Shown piece after piece: positions 18,906-28,155 of a stretch of 64,000 nucleotides of DNA (positions within the stretch are counted from its first letter, which is position 1; each line of letters begins with the position of its first letter). A program made the translations under genes and the position numbers. The stretch is from the NCBI RefSeq assembly GCF_001612965.1, contig NZ_BDBL01000007.1, forward strand, positions 1 to 64,000. Direction: 5' to 3'. The notes under the pieces were generated by a model. That model saw only the letters and a program-made list of their open reading frames with translations, was not told where the DNA came from and ran no database searches. Source of the stretch: Nocardia kruczakiae NBRC 101016 (GTDB taxonomy: Bacteria > Actinomycetota > Actinomycetes > Mycobacteriales > Mycobacteriaceae).

Positions 18906-19415
18906 TTGAAGCTTCAGATGACTGGACGCATCGCGGTCGCCACCCTGGCTGTCGTGGCTGCGCTCGGCATGTCTGCCTGCGGCAGCGGTGACAAGCACTC
19001 GAGCCACAAGTCCACCACGACCAAGGCCGCCGCCACCTCGGCCGCCAACGTGCCGCCGGTGCCCACGGTCGCCGATCTGAACTCGGAGTTGGCGCAGGCG
19101 CTGGACCCGGGCGTGCCGGCCGCGCAGAAGGCCCAGTGGCTCGAGGACGGTCAGGACGCCCTGGCCAAGGATCCCGAGATGATGCAGAAGCTGACCGACG
19201 CGTACCAGCAGAACAACGCCAAGATCAACGTCACCGATGTGGCGTATCTCGGCGGCGACACGCTGACCGCGAAGGTGGACTTCTCCGTCAACGGCGGTGC
19301 GCCGACCAAGGCCGACGTGCCGTTCGTCGCCCAGGACAACAGCTGGAAGCTGCAGAAGAGCTGGGCCTGCGCCGGCCTGAAGAACCTGGGCCAGCAGTCG
19401 CCCGCGTGTGAGTAG
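18906..19415 (+). CDS. MTB12-like lipoprotein
   Basis: Exported lipoprotein of 169 residues starting at TTG 18906, with AAAGGACGAG just upstream; ATG 18918 is the alternative. The signal peptide ends in a lipobox (LGMSAC, Cys about residue 25), followed by a Ser/Thr/Ala-rich linker. The C-terminal domain begins VPTVADLNSELAQALDPGVP and resembles the mycobacterial low-molecular-weight antigen MTB12 (CFP-2) family; two cysteines near the end may form a disulfide. The family's function is unknown. A terminator follows. Confidence 0.8.
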   Translation: MKLQMTGRIAVATLAVVAALGMSACGSGDKHSSHKSTTTKAAATSAANVPPVPTVADLNSELAQALDPGVPAAQKAQWLEDGQDALAKDPEMMQKLTDAYQQNNAKINVTDVAYLGGDTLTAKVDFSVNGGAPTKADVPFVAQDNSWKLQKSWACAGLKNLGQQSPACE

Positions 19416-19432
19416 TTCTCGTCGTACCGGTC

Positions 19433-19464
19433 CGGGCCGGCGTTCCGCGCGGAACGCCGGCCCG
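19433..19464 (+). terminator. Terminator after MTB12-like gene
   Basis: A 32-base perfect palindrome (16-bp arms CGGGCCGGCGTTCCGC and complement), 18 bases after the stop, which folds into a long GC stem with a minimal loop. Confidence 0.8.
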
Positions 19465-19600
19465 AGTCGTTCCCAGAGCGATGACCAGGCGCGATGACGG
19501 GGCGCTGTGCCGGGACGGATGCATAACGAAACTAAACAAAGACTGAGAAAGGTCGGACGACTTCGTTCGTTCCGGAGACCCCGCGCTAGCATCTGCCTCC

Positions 19601-22600
19601 GTGACCGACACGATGGTGAGGGCGGACGACACGCCCGCGGCAGGACAGGGACACCGGATCGACCGGTCACCACTCGCTCGCTGGGCCCAGCCGATCGCGC
19701 TGATCGCCGGACTCCTGGGCGCCCTGTGCGCCATCGCGGTACCGCTGTTGCCGGTGCAGGTCGACCACACCACCCTGTCGTGGCCGCAACAGGGCTCGAC
19801 CCGCGGCATCGACGCGCCGCTGGTCTCGTACGCCCCGCTGACCTTCGACGCCACCGTTCCGTGCGCGGCGCTCGCGCAGTTGCCGGCAGACGGCTCCACA
19901 CTGACGGCGACGATGCCGTCCGGCGCCCCGGACCTGGAGCGATACGGTTTCGTCGCGCGGGTCCGGCCCGGAACCGACGGTAAACCCGGCCAGTTCGAAG
20001 CGGTGCTGCGCAATCAGTCCCTGGCCAGTGTGCCGGTGGACCGGCTCGGCGGCGACTGCGCCTTCACCGTGCATTCCGAAATCTCGCACACCACAGCCAC
20101 TTTCACCGGCGCCGACGTGAAACCGGTGACGCTGCAGGGGGATTGGCGTCCGCAGCTGGTGGGTGTGTACAGCGATCTGACCCGGGCCGCCGGAACCAGT
20201 GTCACCGCCCAGGTCGACAGCCGATTCTCGGTGGTGCCCACCGTGCTCAAGCGGATCGCGACCGTGCTGGCGGTGGCGTTCACCCTCATCGCGCTGGCCG
20301 CGCTGTTCCGCCTGGACCGGCTCGACGGCCGCCGCATCCGGCGCTGGCTGCCGCAGCGGTGGTGGAGCTTCGGCCCGGTCGACGCCGTGGTCCTCGGCGG
20401 ACTGGTGATCTGGCATTTCATCGGCTCGACCACCTCCGACGACGGCTATCAGTTCGGCATGGCGCGCGCGTCGCTCGTGTCGGGATATATGGCGAACTAC
20501 TTCCGGTTCTTCGGCGTGCCCGAAAACCCGGTCGGCACACCGCCGTACGACATCATCGCGCATATGACCGAGATCAGTACCGCGAGTCCGTGGATGCGGA
20601 TTCCGACGTTGCTGGCCGGTGTGGTGACCTGGCTGGCGCTGAGCCGGGAGGTGATTCCGCGTCTCGGTGTGGCGGTGCGTCACGACCGGGTGGCGGTGTG
20701 GACCGGCGCGCTGATCTTCCTGGCGGTCTGGCTGCCCTACAACAACGGTCTGCGACCGGAACCCGTGATCGCGGTCTGTGTGCTGCTCACCTGGTGTTTC
20801 GTCGAACGCGCCATCGCGACCCGGCGCCTGCTGCCCTATGCGATCGCGATCCTGGTGGCGGCGTTCAGTTTCACCGCGGCGCCCTCGGGCGTGATCTGCG
20901 TGGCGCCGCTGCTGGCCGGTATGCGATCGGTGGTCCGCTTCGGCAGTGCCCGGGCGCGCGAGTTGGCCGTCGACCCGCAGACGGGGGAACATCGCTCCCG
21001 CTGGGCCGTGCTGTACGGCTACGGTGCCCTGCTCGCGCCGCTGGCGGCGGCCGGGGCCCTCGTGCTGGCCTTCGCGTTCTCGGTGCAGCCGCTCTCGGCG
21101 ATGTTCGAGATGCGCCGCGTGCACACCGCGGTCGGCCCGTCCGACCCCTGGTACAACGACTACCTGAACTATCAGTGGCTGTTCATGCCGACCGCCGACG
21201 GGTCGATCGGGCGCCGCTTCGGCATGGTGGCGATGTGGCTGGGCCTGCTGGTCTGCGTGTTCGTCCTGCTGCGCAAGGGCGGGCGCATCCCGTTCACCGC
21301 GGGCGGGCCGGCGCGCCGGCTGCTCGGCATCACCTTCGCGTCGATGCTGCTGATGGCCACCACACCCACCAAATTCACCCACCACAACGGCGTGTACGCC
21401 GGTCTGGCGGGTGCGGTGGCGGTGCTGACCGCGGTCGCGGTCGGCCCCCGGGTGATGCGCTCGCCGCGCAACCGGGCGTTGTTCGGCGCCGTGGTCGCCT
21501 TGGTGATGGCGCAGATCTTCACCAGCGTCAACGAATGGTGGTACGTGTCCAGCTACGGCATTCCGTGGTGGGACAAGCCGCCCTCGATCCACGGCTTCGG
21601 GCTGAGCAAGCTCTTCCTCGCCGTGGCCGTGGTACTGCTGGCACTGGCCGGCTGGTGGCATGTGCGCGCGCCGGAACCCGGTACGCCACACCGGATTTCG
21701 CGCCCGGCGTGGCGATGGGCGAAGATTCCGCCGCTGACCGTGGCCGCGGCGCTGCTGGTGGTGTTCGAGATGGCCTCGTTCGCCAAGGGCGCGGTCGCCC
21801 AGTATCCGGCGTTCTCGCTGGCTCGTTCGAATGTGGATGCGGTACTGGGCAAACCGTGCGGACTGGCCGACGACGTCCTCGTCGAAACCGATCCCAACGC
21901 CTCGATGCTGGCGCCGCTGACCGGCGACCCGCAGACGACGTTCACCGCCGGCGCCACCGGATTCGTGCCCAACGGGGTCGGTGATCTGACCCCCGAGGGG
22001 GAGCCGACCAACAGCAGCAGTATCTCCAGCGCCTTCGACAGCGGGAAGAACCAGGGCGAGGCCGGCACCCAAACCGCCGGTGCGCCACTGCCGTACGGTC
22101 TGGACTCGGCCACCACCCCGGAACTGGGCACCGCCGGCCAGCAGGATCCGGCCGAACTCACCACCGGCTGGTACCGGCTGCCCCCGGCCGCCGAGCGCAC
22201 CGGGATCGTGGCGATCACCGCGGCCGGTCGCATCCGCTCGATCGACAAGGACGGTGTGGTCACCCCCGGCCAGCGCGTCGAGATCGAATACGGCGCCAGC
22301 GATTCACCGACCGAGGCGCATCCGCTGGGCTCGGTGATCCCGGTCGATATCGGGCCGACGCCGTCGTGGCGCAACCTGCGGGTCCCGTTCGGCCAGATCC
22401 CGCCGCAGGCCGATGTGATCCGCGTCGTCGCCCAGGACAGCAGCCGCGATCCCAACCAGTGGCTGGCGCTGACACCGCCACGCGTCCCGCGCACCACGAC
22501 CCTGCAGGACATGGTGGGGTCGCACAGTCCGGTACTGCTGGACTGGGCGGTGGGACTGCAGTTCCCGTGCCAGCGGCCCTACGACCACCGCGACGGGATC

Positions 22601-22882
22601 GCGCAGGTTCCGAACTGGCGCATCCTGCCCGACCGCACCGCCGCACACGACACCACACTGTGGGAGAGCCACGAGGGCGGCGGCCCGCTGGGCTGGAGCC
22701 AGCAGTTGCTGAGCTCACAGACCCTGGCCACCTATCTGAAGGACGACTGGCGCCGGGACTGGGGTGAGCTGCAGCGGCTGACCCCGCGCGACACCTCCGC
22801 GACCGCCGCGGTTCCCACGGTGACCCGGGAGACCCACGGCGGCATGTGGAATCCGGGCCACATCAACACCGCCTGGGGCTGA
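19601..22882 (+). CDS. Emb-family arabinosyltransferase
   Basis: Large GT-C glycosyltransferase that adds arabinofuranose from decaprenyl-phosphoryl-arabinose to arabinogalactan or lipoarabinomannan at the outer face of the membrane. The 1093-residue protein starts with one helix (about 32-50) and a periplasmic jellyroll-like domain. A multi-helix membrane core follows, preceded by the essential acidic motif STTSDDGYQFGMARA near residue 280, and the C-terminal carbohydrate-binding part is periplasmic (about 700-1093). Which of EmbA, EmbB or EmbC it matches cannot be decided here. It stands alone, without sibling emb genes next to it. GTG 19601 follows a TAGCAT -10 (19587-19592) by 8 bases, suggesting a leaderless mRNA. 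Confidence 0.92.
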   Translation: MTDTMVRADDTPAAGQGHRIDRSPLARWAQPIALIAGLLGALCAIAVPLLPVQVDHTTLSWPQQGSTRGIDAPLVSYAPLTFDATVPCAALAQLPADGSTLTATMPSGAPDLERYGFVARVRPGTDGKPGQFEAVLRNQSLASVPVDRLGGDCAFTVHSEISHTTATFTGADVKPVTLQGDWRPQLVGVYSDLTRAAGTSVTAQVDSRFSVVPTVLKRIATVLAVAFTLIALAALFRLDRLDGRRIRRWLPQRWWSFGPVDAVVLGGLVIWHFIGSTTSDDGYQFGMARASLVSGYMANYFRFFGVPENPVGTPPYDIIAHMTEISTASPWMRIPTLLAGVVTWLALSREVIPRLGVAVRHDRVAVWTGALIFLAVWLPYNNGLRPEPVIAVCVLLTWCFVERAIATRRLLPYAIAILVAAFSFTAAPSGVICVAPLLAGMRSVVRFGSARARELAVDPQTGEHRSRWAVLYGYGALLAPLAAAGALVLAFAFSVQPLSAMFEMRRVHTAVGPSDPWYNDYLNYQWLFMPTADGSIGRRFGMVAMWLGLLVCVFVLLRKGGRIPFTAGGPARRLLGITFASMLLMATTPTKFTHHNGVYAGLAGAVAVLTAVAVGPRVMRSPRNRALFGAVVALVMAQIFTSVNEWWYVSSYGIPWWDKPPSIHGFGLSKLFLAVAVVLLALAGWWHVRAPEPGTPHRISRPAWRWAKIPPLTVAAALLVVFEMASFAKGAVAQYPAFSLARSNVDAVLGKPCGLADDVLVETDPNASMLAPLTGDPQTTFTAGATGFVPNGVGDLTPEGEPTNSSSISSAFDSGKNQGEAGTQTAGAPLPYGLDSATTPELGTAGQQDPAELTTGWYRLPPAAERTGIVAITAAGRIRSIDKDGVVTPGQRVEIEYGASDSPTEAHPLGSVIPVDIGPTPSWRNLRVPFGQIPPQADVIRVVAQDSSRDPNQWLALTPPRVPRTTTLQDMVGSHSPVLLDWAVGLQFPCQRPYDHRDGIAQVPNWRILPDRTAAHDTTLWESHEGGGPLGWSQQLLSSQTLATYLKDDWRRDWGELQRLTPRDTSATAAVPTVTRETHGGMWNPGHINTAWG

Positions 22883-22908
22883 GGCGACACCGCCCGAGGC
22901 TGAGGCCG

Positions 22909-23616
22909 CTAGGGTCCGGCGGCGCCTTCCAGTCGCCGGACCTGTTTGGCCGTGAGGTCCTGCAGCGAGGCCGGATCGACTTGCGCCGGTGAGGTTTCCG
23001 CGATCTGCACCACACTGCTGCCGACGACGGCGATCGTGGCCGCGGAATACAGCGACATACCGCCGCTGGTGGTGCGGATCTGGAACGAGGTCGACGCCGA
23101 ACCGGCCTTGGGCTGATCGAGCCCGCCCAGCCGGTAGTCGACGGAGGTGCCGTCGGCATCGGTGCCGGAATAGCTGCGACAGTCGCGCAGCAGCTTCTGC
23201 GCCGCCGCGAACGCCTGCGCCGCACGGCCGTCGGCATAGCTGGCTGTATCGATATCGATACTGGCGAAATTCGGCGACAAGTAGTGCACCGCGCCGCGGG
23301 CAGACGGTCCGCTGTACAGATCACCCACGGGCGCGAGCACTTTCGCGCATTCGGCCGGATCGGTGCGGGAGCGGTCCGGCGGTGTCTGCCCGTTACCCGG
23401 TGCGGCGTCCTCGAGCTGGGTGAAACCCGGGGGAAGGTCGGCAGGGGTGAGCAACCGCGCCCGCAGCGCATCGGAATCGGTGACGGCCGGGGCGGTGATG
23501 GGCGGCACGGTCGCCGTCGCGGGCAGCGCCGGTAGCGAATCGTCGTGATGTCCGCACGCGCTCACCCCGAAGACGACGCCCGCGAGGACGACCGCGGCGC
23601 GATTCACTCGCCCCAT
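22909..23616 (-). CDS. Lipoprotein with PknH-like extracellular sensor domain
   Basis: Predicted lipoprotein of 235 residues: the signal peptide ends at FGVSACGHH (Cys about 21). After a Pro/Thr linker, a domain begins RLLTPADLPPGFTQLEDA and has the paired cysteines ECAKVLAP and DCRSYSG typical of the PknH-like sensor fold. This domain binds unknown ligands outside the cell; here it is detached from any kinase. The leftward ATG 23616 overlaps the stop of the upstream lipoprotein gene by 13 bases, so the two form an operon. It converges on the emb gene 26 bases away. Confidence 0.8.
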   Translation of the reverse strand: MGRVNRAAVVLAGVVFGVSACGHHDDSLPALPATATVPPITAPAVTDSDALRARLLTPADLPPGFTQLEDAAPGNGQTPPDRSRTDPAECAKVLAPVGDLYSGPSARGAVHYLSPNFASIDIDTASYADGRAAQAFAAAQKLLRDCRSYSGTDADGTSVDYRLGGLDQPKAGSASTSFQIRTTSGGMSLYSAATIAVVGSSVVQIAETSPAQVDPASLQDLTAKQVRRLEGAAGP

Positions 23617-24599
23617 TGCACCTGCGTCCGGACATCCTGGCGCAGCAGCACATCGGTGTGCGGATCGCGGTAGCACTGATTGCCGCCGATGGTGATCGCG
23701 CCCGACACCGGAAGCGGCAGGCCGAGATCCACGGTGATGGTGCCCGCGCCGTGCATCAGGTAGTCGATGATGTCGAGGTCACCGGAGTTGTTGGGCAACT
23801 GCCAGGTGGCCGATTTGGGCGTCTGCGTGATGTCGAGGGCGATGGTCAGCAGATTGCCGTCGCGCTTGGTGAGCGTCGCGGTCGTCATCTGGTCCAGCGG
23901 AACCACACCCGAGACGCGTTGATGGACCGTCCACACCGCGCCCTCGCCGACCGCGTCGGCGGGGAAGGCGATCGCCTCGTACACCGCCTGGTAGAAGGCC
24001 TGTTCGATCGCGGCGCGGGCGGGGTCGGGCGTCGACGGAGCGGGCGCCATCCGCAGCGCGGTGACGGCGCCGAGATCGGTGAACTCGATGCCGGCGTGGG
24101 ATCCGTCGGCCGCCAGCAGTTGCTGATCCAGGGCCGGGTCCGGTGACGTGGCCGTGCCGAGGACGAGGTCCACGCCGTCGGCCTTCGCGTCCGCGGTCAG
24201 CGGAATCGTCACCGCCGGCGGCGAGAAGTCCCGCACCGCCTGATCGTTGATCTGTTGTTCGACGTGGTGGTCGGTGCGCAGGGTCACCTGCTGGGAGGTG
24301 CCGGGCCGGACGGCCGGGCGCAGCTGAGCGTGCGGTTCCTCGCCCGGAGTGACCAGGGTGGCGACCGCGGCGGAGATCGGCAGGGTGACCTCCTTGCCGA
24401 AACCCGAGGGCTCGACCTCGGCGTCGCTGGTGGTTTCGGTCCCGTCGCTGCAACCGACACCGAGCGCGGACAGGGTCACGGCCAGTACCATCAACAGCAC
24501 TCCCGAGCGCGCCGTACGCGGATTCGGGCCCCGGCCGGACGCACCCGCGGGGCGCAGACCGGTTACCGAGGCGCAGGAGTGGGAAGACAACACCGTCAC
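23604..24599 (-). CDS. Lipoprotein of unrecognised family
   Basis: Predicted lipoprotein of 331 residues. A long basic N-terminus precedes a hydrophobic stretch and lipobox (LSALGVGC); the mature part contains two related-looking beta-rich regions and ends RQDVRTQVQWGE. I do not recognise the family. The leftward start is uncertain: GTG 24599 is chosen because TACCCT (24607-24612, leftward) ends seven bases before it, the leaderless arrangement seen repeatedly here; GTGs at 24593 and 24500 are alternatives. It is cotranscribed with the PknH-like lipoprotein gene and diverges from lspA. Confidence 0.65.
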   Translation of the reverse strand: MTVLSSHSCASVTGLRPAGASGRGPNPRTARSGVLLMVLAVTLSALGVGCSDGTETTSDAEVEPSGFGKEVTLPISAAVATLVTPGEEPHAQLRPAVRPGTSQQVTLRTDHHVEQQINDQAVRDFSPPAVTIPLTADAKADGVDLVLGTATSPDPALDQQLLAADGSHAGIEFTDLGAVTALRMAPAPSTPDPARAAIEQAFYQAVYEAIAFPADAVGEGAVWTVHQRVSGVVPLDQMTTATLTKRDGNLLTIALDITQTPKSATWQLPNNSGDLDIIDYLMHGAGTITVDLGLPLPVSGAITIGGNQCYRDPHTDVLLRQDVRTQVQWGE

Positions 24600-24711
24600 G
24601 CCGATCAGGGTACGACCGGTTCCTGAAAAACAGCTTTGACTCCCGCCCGGCCACGTGCCGGGTGACGGCACCGCGAACCGGTGGTGACGTGATAAGGAAT
24701 GATGGCTAGCT

Positions 24712-25485
24712 GTGAATACGGACCGGCCGCGTGAGCAGCACCTCGACGATCCCGACGAACCCCCGAGCGAGTCCGCGGCGGATCGGGGCGCCGATCGCGA
24801 CGACGAATCCGCCGCGCGCGACAGCGGTGCGGATTCCGCTCCGGCAGCCAGCGGCTCGGACTCGGCTCAGGACGGGACCGCGTCGGACCGCAGGGGCAGG
24901 GACGAGACCGTCAGCGCCGCTGGAACCGGTGCGGATTCGGCGGCCGTGCGGATGTCCGGGGCCGCGGCGGCCTTCCCGCGCCGCCTGCCGTGGCTGCTGC
25001 TGATCGCGGCCGTCGTGCTGGCCGTGGATCTGGGCACCAAGGCCCTGGTGGTGGCGAAGATGACGCCCGGCGAACCGATTTCGATCATCGGCGACGTGGT
25101 GCGGCTGACCCTGATCCGCAATTCCGGCGCGGCGTTCTCGATGGCGACGGGCATGACCTGGCTGCTGACCCTGATCGCGGTCGCCGTCGTGATCGGGGTG
25201 ATCCGTATCGGCCGCACCCTGCGCTCGCTGAGCTGGGCCATCGGTCTCGGCCTGGTTCTCGGTGGTGCGCTGGGCAATCTGGTGGACCGGCTGTTCCGTT
25301 CGCCCGGTCCGCTCCAGGGGCATGTGATCGACTTCATCGCCGTCACCAAATGGTGGCCGGTGTTCAACGTCGCCGATTCCTCGATCGTGTGCGGCGCGAT
25401 TCTGCTGGTGGTGCTGACGGTGTTCGGTTTCGAACCCGACGGCACCCGCGCCGGCCACGACGACGACGGGAAGGCGGGCGAATGA
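24712..25485 (+). CDS. lspA: Lipoprotein signal peptidase LspA
   Basis: Aspartic membrane protease (signal peptidase II) that matures lipoproteins such as those encoded nearby. The 257-residue protein has the four-helix core starting [20 protein letters not shown] (about 92-111). The conserved blocks are [20 protein letters not shown] (catalytic Asp) and [11 protein letters not shown] (catalytic Asp). Unusually, about 85 hydrophilic residues rich in Asp, Ser and Ala precede the first helix. GTG 24712 is the start; AAGGAA lies 12 bases upstream. Its stop overlaps the ATG of the next gene. Confidence 0.94.
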   Translation: MNTDRPREQHLDDPDEPPSESAADRGADRDDESAARDSGADSAPAASGSDSAQDGTASDRRGRDETVSAAGTGADSAAVRMSGAAAAFPRRLPWLLLIAAVVLAVDLGTKALVVAKMTPGEPISIIGDVVRLTLIRNSGAAFSMATGMTWLLTLIAVAVVIGVIRIGRTLRSLSWAIGLGLVLGGALGNLVDRLFRSPGPLQGHVIDFIAVTKWWPVFNVADSSIVCGAILLVVLTVFGFEPDGTRAGHDDDGKAGE

Positions 25486-26408
25486 GAGAGACACGAGCCA
25501 TGCCGGTCCCCGACGGTCTGGACGGCATGCGGGTCGACGCCGGACTCTCGCGGCTGCTCGGCCTGTCGCGGACCGCGGTCGCCGCATTGGCCGAGGACGG
25601 TTCGGTGCAGATCGACGGCACCGCGGCCGGGAAGTCCGATCGGCTCGTGGCCGGAGCCTGGCTGGAAGTGGAGTTCCCCGAACCGAAACGAGAACTCACC
25701 GTCGAGGCCACTCCGGTCGAGGGCATGAAGATCCTCTACGCCGACGACGACATCGTCGCGGTCGACAAACCGGTCGGCGTCGCCGCGCACACCGGAGTCG
25801 GCTGGTCGGGTCCCACCGTGGTGGGCGGGCTGGCCGCGATGGGCTACCGCATCTCGACCTCCGGCGCGCACGAACGCCAGGGCATCGTGCACCGCCTCGA
25901 CGTGGGCACCTCCGGGGTCATGGTGGTGGCGCAGTCCGAGCACGCCTACACGGTGTTGAAGCGGGCCTTCAAACAGCGCACGGTCGACAAGCGGTATCAC
26001 GCGCTGGTGCAGGGGCATCCGGATCCGTCCAGCGGCACCATCGACGCCCCGATCGGGCGAGCCCGTGGCAACGACTGGAAATTCGCGGTTACCGCCGACG
26101 GCCGGCCCAGTGTCACCCACTACGACACCGTCGAGGCGTTCCAGGCCGCGAGCCTGCTCGACATCCACCTGGAAACCGGGCGCACCCATCAGATCCGCGT
26201 GCACTTCTCCGCGATCCGCCACCCCTGCTGCGGTGATCTCACCTACGGCGCCGATCCGCGGCTGGCCGAGCGGCTGGGTCTGCAGCGGCAGTGGTTGCAC
26301 GCGCGCAGTCTCGGCTTCGCCCATCCCGCCGACGGCCGCTGGATCGAGATCACCAGCGACTATCCCGACGATCTGGAACATGCCCTGGCTGTGCTGCGCG
26401 CGGTGTGA
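25482..26408 (+). CDS. RluD-family 23S rRNA pseudouridine synthase
   Basis: Pseudouridine synthase of 308 residues with an N-terminal S4-like RNA-binding segment ([21 protein letters not shown], in the first 35 residues) and the RluA/RluD catalytic core. The catalytic aspartate lies in the [14 protein letters not shown] motif (about residue 140), with the [15 protein letters not shown] motif near 240. ATG 25482 overlaps the lspA stop (ATGA), so translation is coupled; lspA-rluD is a common bacterial pairing. Exact rRNA target positions cannot be given from sequence. Confidence 0.92.
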   Translation: MRETRAMPVPDGLDGMRVDAGLSRLLGLSRTAVAALAEDGSVQIDGTAAGKSDRLVAGAWLEVEFPEPKRELTVEATPVEGMKILYADDDIVAVDKPVGVAAHTGVGWSGPTVVGGLAAMGYRISTSGAHERQGIVHRLDVGTSGVMVVAQSEHAYTVLKRAFKQRTVDKRYHALVQGHPDPSSGTIDAPIGRARGNDWKFAVTADGRPSVTHYDTVEAFQAASLLDIHLETGRTHQIRVHFSAIRHPCCGDLTYGADPRLAERLGLQRQWLHARSLGFAHPADGRWIEITSDYPDDLEHALAVLRAV

Positions 26409-26411
26409 CGG

Positions 26412-27080
26412 ATGCGGCCGGTGAGTGAGAAGTGGCGCGCCGCAGCCGGTTTCGTGGTCGTGGTGGTGCTGCTGATCGCCGTGGTCGCGTTGGGCTGGGC
26501 GCGGCCGCCGCGTGCGTCGATCCTCGGCACCGACCGGCTCGGGCCGGACTCCGGCGAACGCGTCGCCGACTATCTCGAGCGCGCGCACGAGTCGCTGTCC
26601 GGCGCCGATACCGCACCCCGCTGGGCCCTGGCGACCGCGAGCACCGGGCTGACCACCGACGCCGTCGTCGACATCGGTGCGGGACTGCGTATTTCGCAGG
26701 TTCTCTACCACGTTCCGATCGACCGCGTGTACACCCCGGTGATCACGGTGCCGGTGCCGGCCGGGGCCGACGCGCTGCGAGCCGCGCAGCCGGCGGCCGC
26801 GGGCGCGATGGATCACGTGCGGGCCGACGACGACCGCACCCGGCGCCTCGCGGCGGTGCTGGCCGCGCGCCTGCACTCCGGTTGCGCCTGCGCGGTGAAT
26901 CTGGTGGTCCGCGGCACCCTCGCCCAGTTGCGAGGGTTGGCCTCCCGCAGCGAGATTCGCAGTGTGCAGGCGCTGCCGCCGGATGCCTCCGCGGGTGCGT
27001 TCGCGGTCCTGCCGCTCCTGCCCGAACAGGCCGACGTCGTCGCGCCGGGACCCGACGACGGCCCGATCCCCGACCATTGA
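26412..27080 (+). CDS. Membrane-anchored protein of unknown function
   Basis: Protein of 222 residues with one N-terminal helix (about 11-30, FVVVVVLLIAVVALGW) and an outside Ala-rich domain. The domain contains one CAC motif (HSGCACAVNLVVRG) and a Pro/Asp-rich end. No family recognised. The ATG lies 3 bases after the pseudouridine synthase stop, so it belongs to the lspA operon. A GTG three codons in is an alternative start. Confidence 0.65.
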   Translation: MRPVSEKWRAAAGFVVVVVLLIAVVALGWARPPRASILGTDRLGPDSGERVADYLERAHESLSGADTAPRWALATASTGLTTDAVVDIGAGLRISQVLYHVPIDRVYTPVITVPVPAGADALRAAQPAAAGAMDHVRADDDRTRRLAAVLAARLHSGCACAVNLVVRGTLAQLRGLASRSEIRSVQALPPDASAGAFAVLPLLPEQADVVAPGPDDGPIPDH

Positions 27081-27139
27081 CTCGGACCGGCGCTGTCGGT
27101 GCCACCCGGCATAATCGGGGACAGGCGAGGGGAGAGGAT

Positions 27140-28057
27140 GTGCCGGTGGATCGAGACGCGGGGCTGCGGGACAGGGCGCAGGGGGTGCTGCTGGGGACCG
27201 CCGCCGGTGACGCACTGGGCGCCGGCTACGAATTCACCCATCCGGCAGCGGATTCGGTGATCGAGATGCGCGGCGGCGGCTCACTGCGGTGGGAGCCGGG
27301 GGAGTGGACCGACGACACCGCGATGGCGGTGGGTGTCGCGCTCGCGGCGGCCGAACACGGTGCGCTGCACCACCCGGCGGGTTTGGACGCCGTCGCCCGC
27401 CAGTTCGTGCGCTGGTGGGACAGCCGCCCCAAGGACGTCGGCTATCAGACCAGTCAGGTATTGCAGTGGCGAAGTGCGGACGCGGCCGATATGCGCCGCC
27501 GCTCCTTCGAACTCGACGGGCTCACCGGCGGCAACGGATCGCTGATGCGCACCGCGCCGGTGGCCCTGTGCTATTTAGACGATCCGGACAACTGCGCCCG
27601 CGCCGCCCGGGCGGTGAGTGAACTCACCCACAGCGATGTGCGGGCCGGTGAGGCGTGCGTGCTGTGGTCGTGGGCGATCCGGCATGCCGTGCTCTACGGC
27701 GACTACGAGGGCGTGCGCGGCGGCCTGGCCTTCGTGGACGCCGATTTCTGGGCCGCGCTGCTCGACGAGGCCGAATCCGGCGACCCCTCGGACTTTCCGA
27801 AGAACGGCTGGGTGGTGCACGCGCTGCAGACGGCGTGGTGGGCGATCACCCATACCGAATCCCTGCCGGCCGCGCTGGAAGCGGCCGTGCGCGCGGGCGG
27901 CGATACCGATACCACCGCCGCCATCGCGGGCGGATTACTGGGCGCCCGTTGGGGCGCCTCGGCGATCCCGCCGCAGTGGGTCGCGCTGCTGCACGGATAT
28001 CCGCGGCTGCGCGGTGACGATCTGGTCGCTCTCACTCGCCGCATCGTCGATCGCTGA
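27140..28057 (+). CDS. ADP-ribosylglycohydrolase family protein
   Basis: Member of the DraG/ARH family that removes ADP-ribose from proteins or nucleic acids using two metal ions. The 305-residue protein carries the family blocks GTAAGDALGAGYEF near residue 20, the metal-binding motif GEWTDDTAMAVG near 56, and the C-terminal AGGDTDTTAAIAGGLLGARW near 254 with its paired aspartates. GTG 27140 is chosen behind GGGGAG; GTG 27146 is also possible. No nitrogenase or ADP-ribosyltransferase gene is next to it, so the substrate is open. Confidence 0.88.
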   Translation: MPVDRDAGLRDRAQGVLLGTAAGDALGAGYEFTHPAADSVIEMRGGGSLRWEPGEWTDDTAMAVGVALAAAEHGALHHPAGLDAVARQFVRWWDSRPKDVGYQTSQVLQWRSADAADMRRRSFELDGLTGGNGSLMRTAPVALCYLDDPDNCARAARAVSELTHSDVRAGEACVLWSWAIRHAVLYGDYEGVRGGLAFVDADFWAALLDEAESGDPSDFPKNGWVVHALQTAWWAITHTESLPAALEAAVRAGGDTDTTAAIAGGLLGARWGASAIPPQWVALLHGYPRLRGDDLVALTRRIVDR

Positions 28058-28155
28058 ACCGCGCAGCGCACCCGGATGGATGCCAGACGATTGCCCGTCT
28101 CGGAGCCGGGTACCGGATGACGTCCGATTCGCCGGAAACGCTCTAGGCTGTCGAC

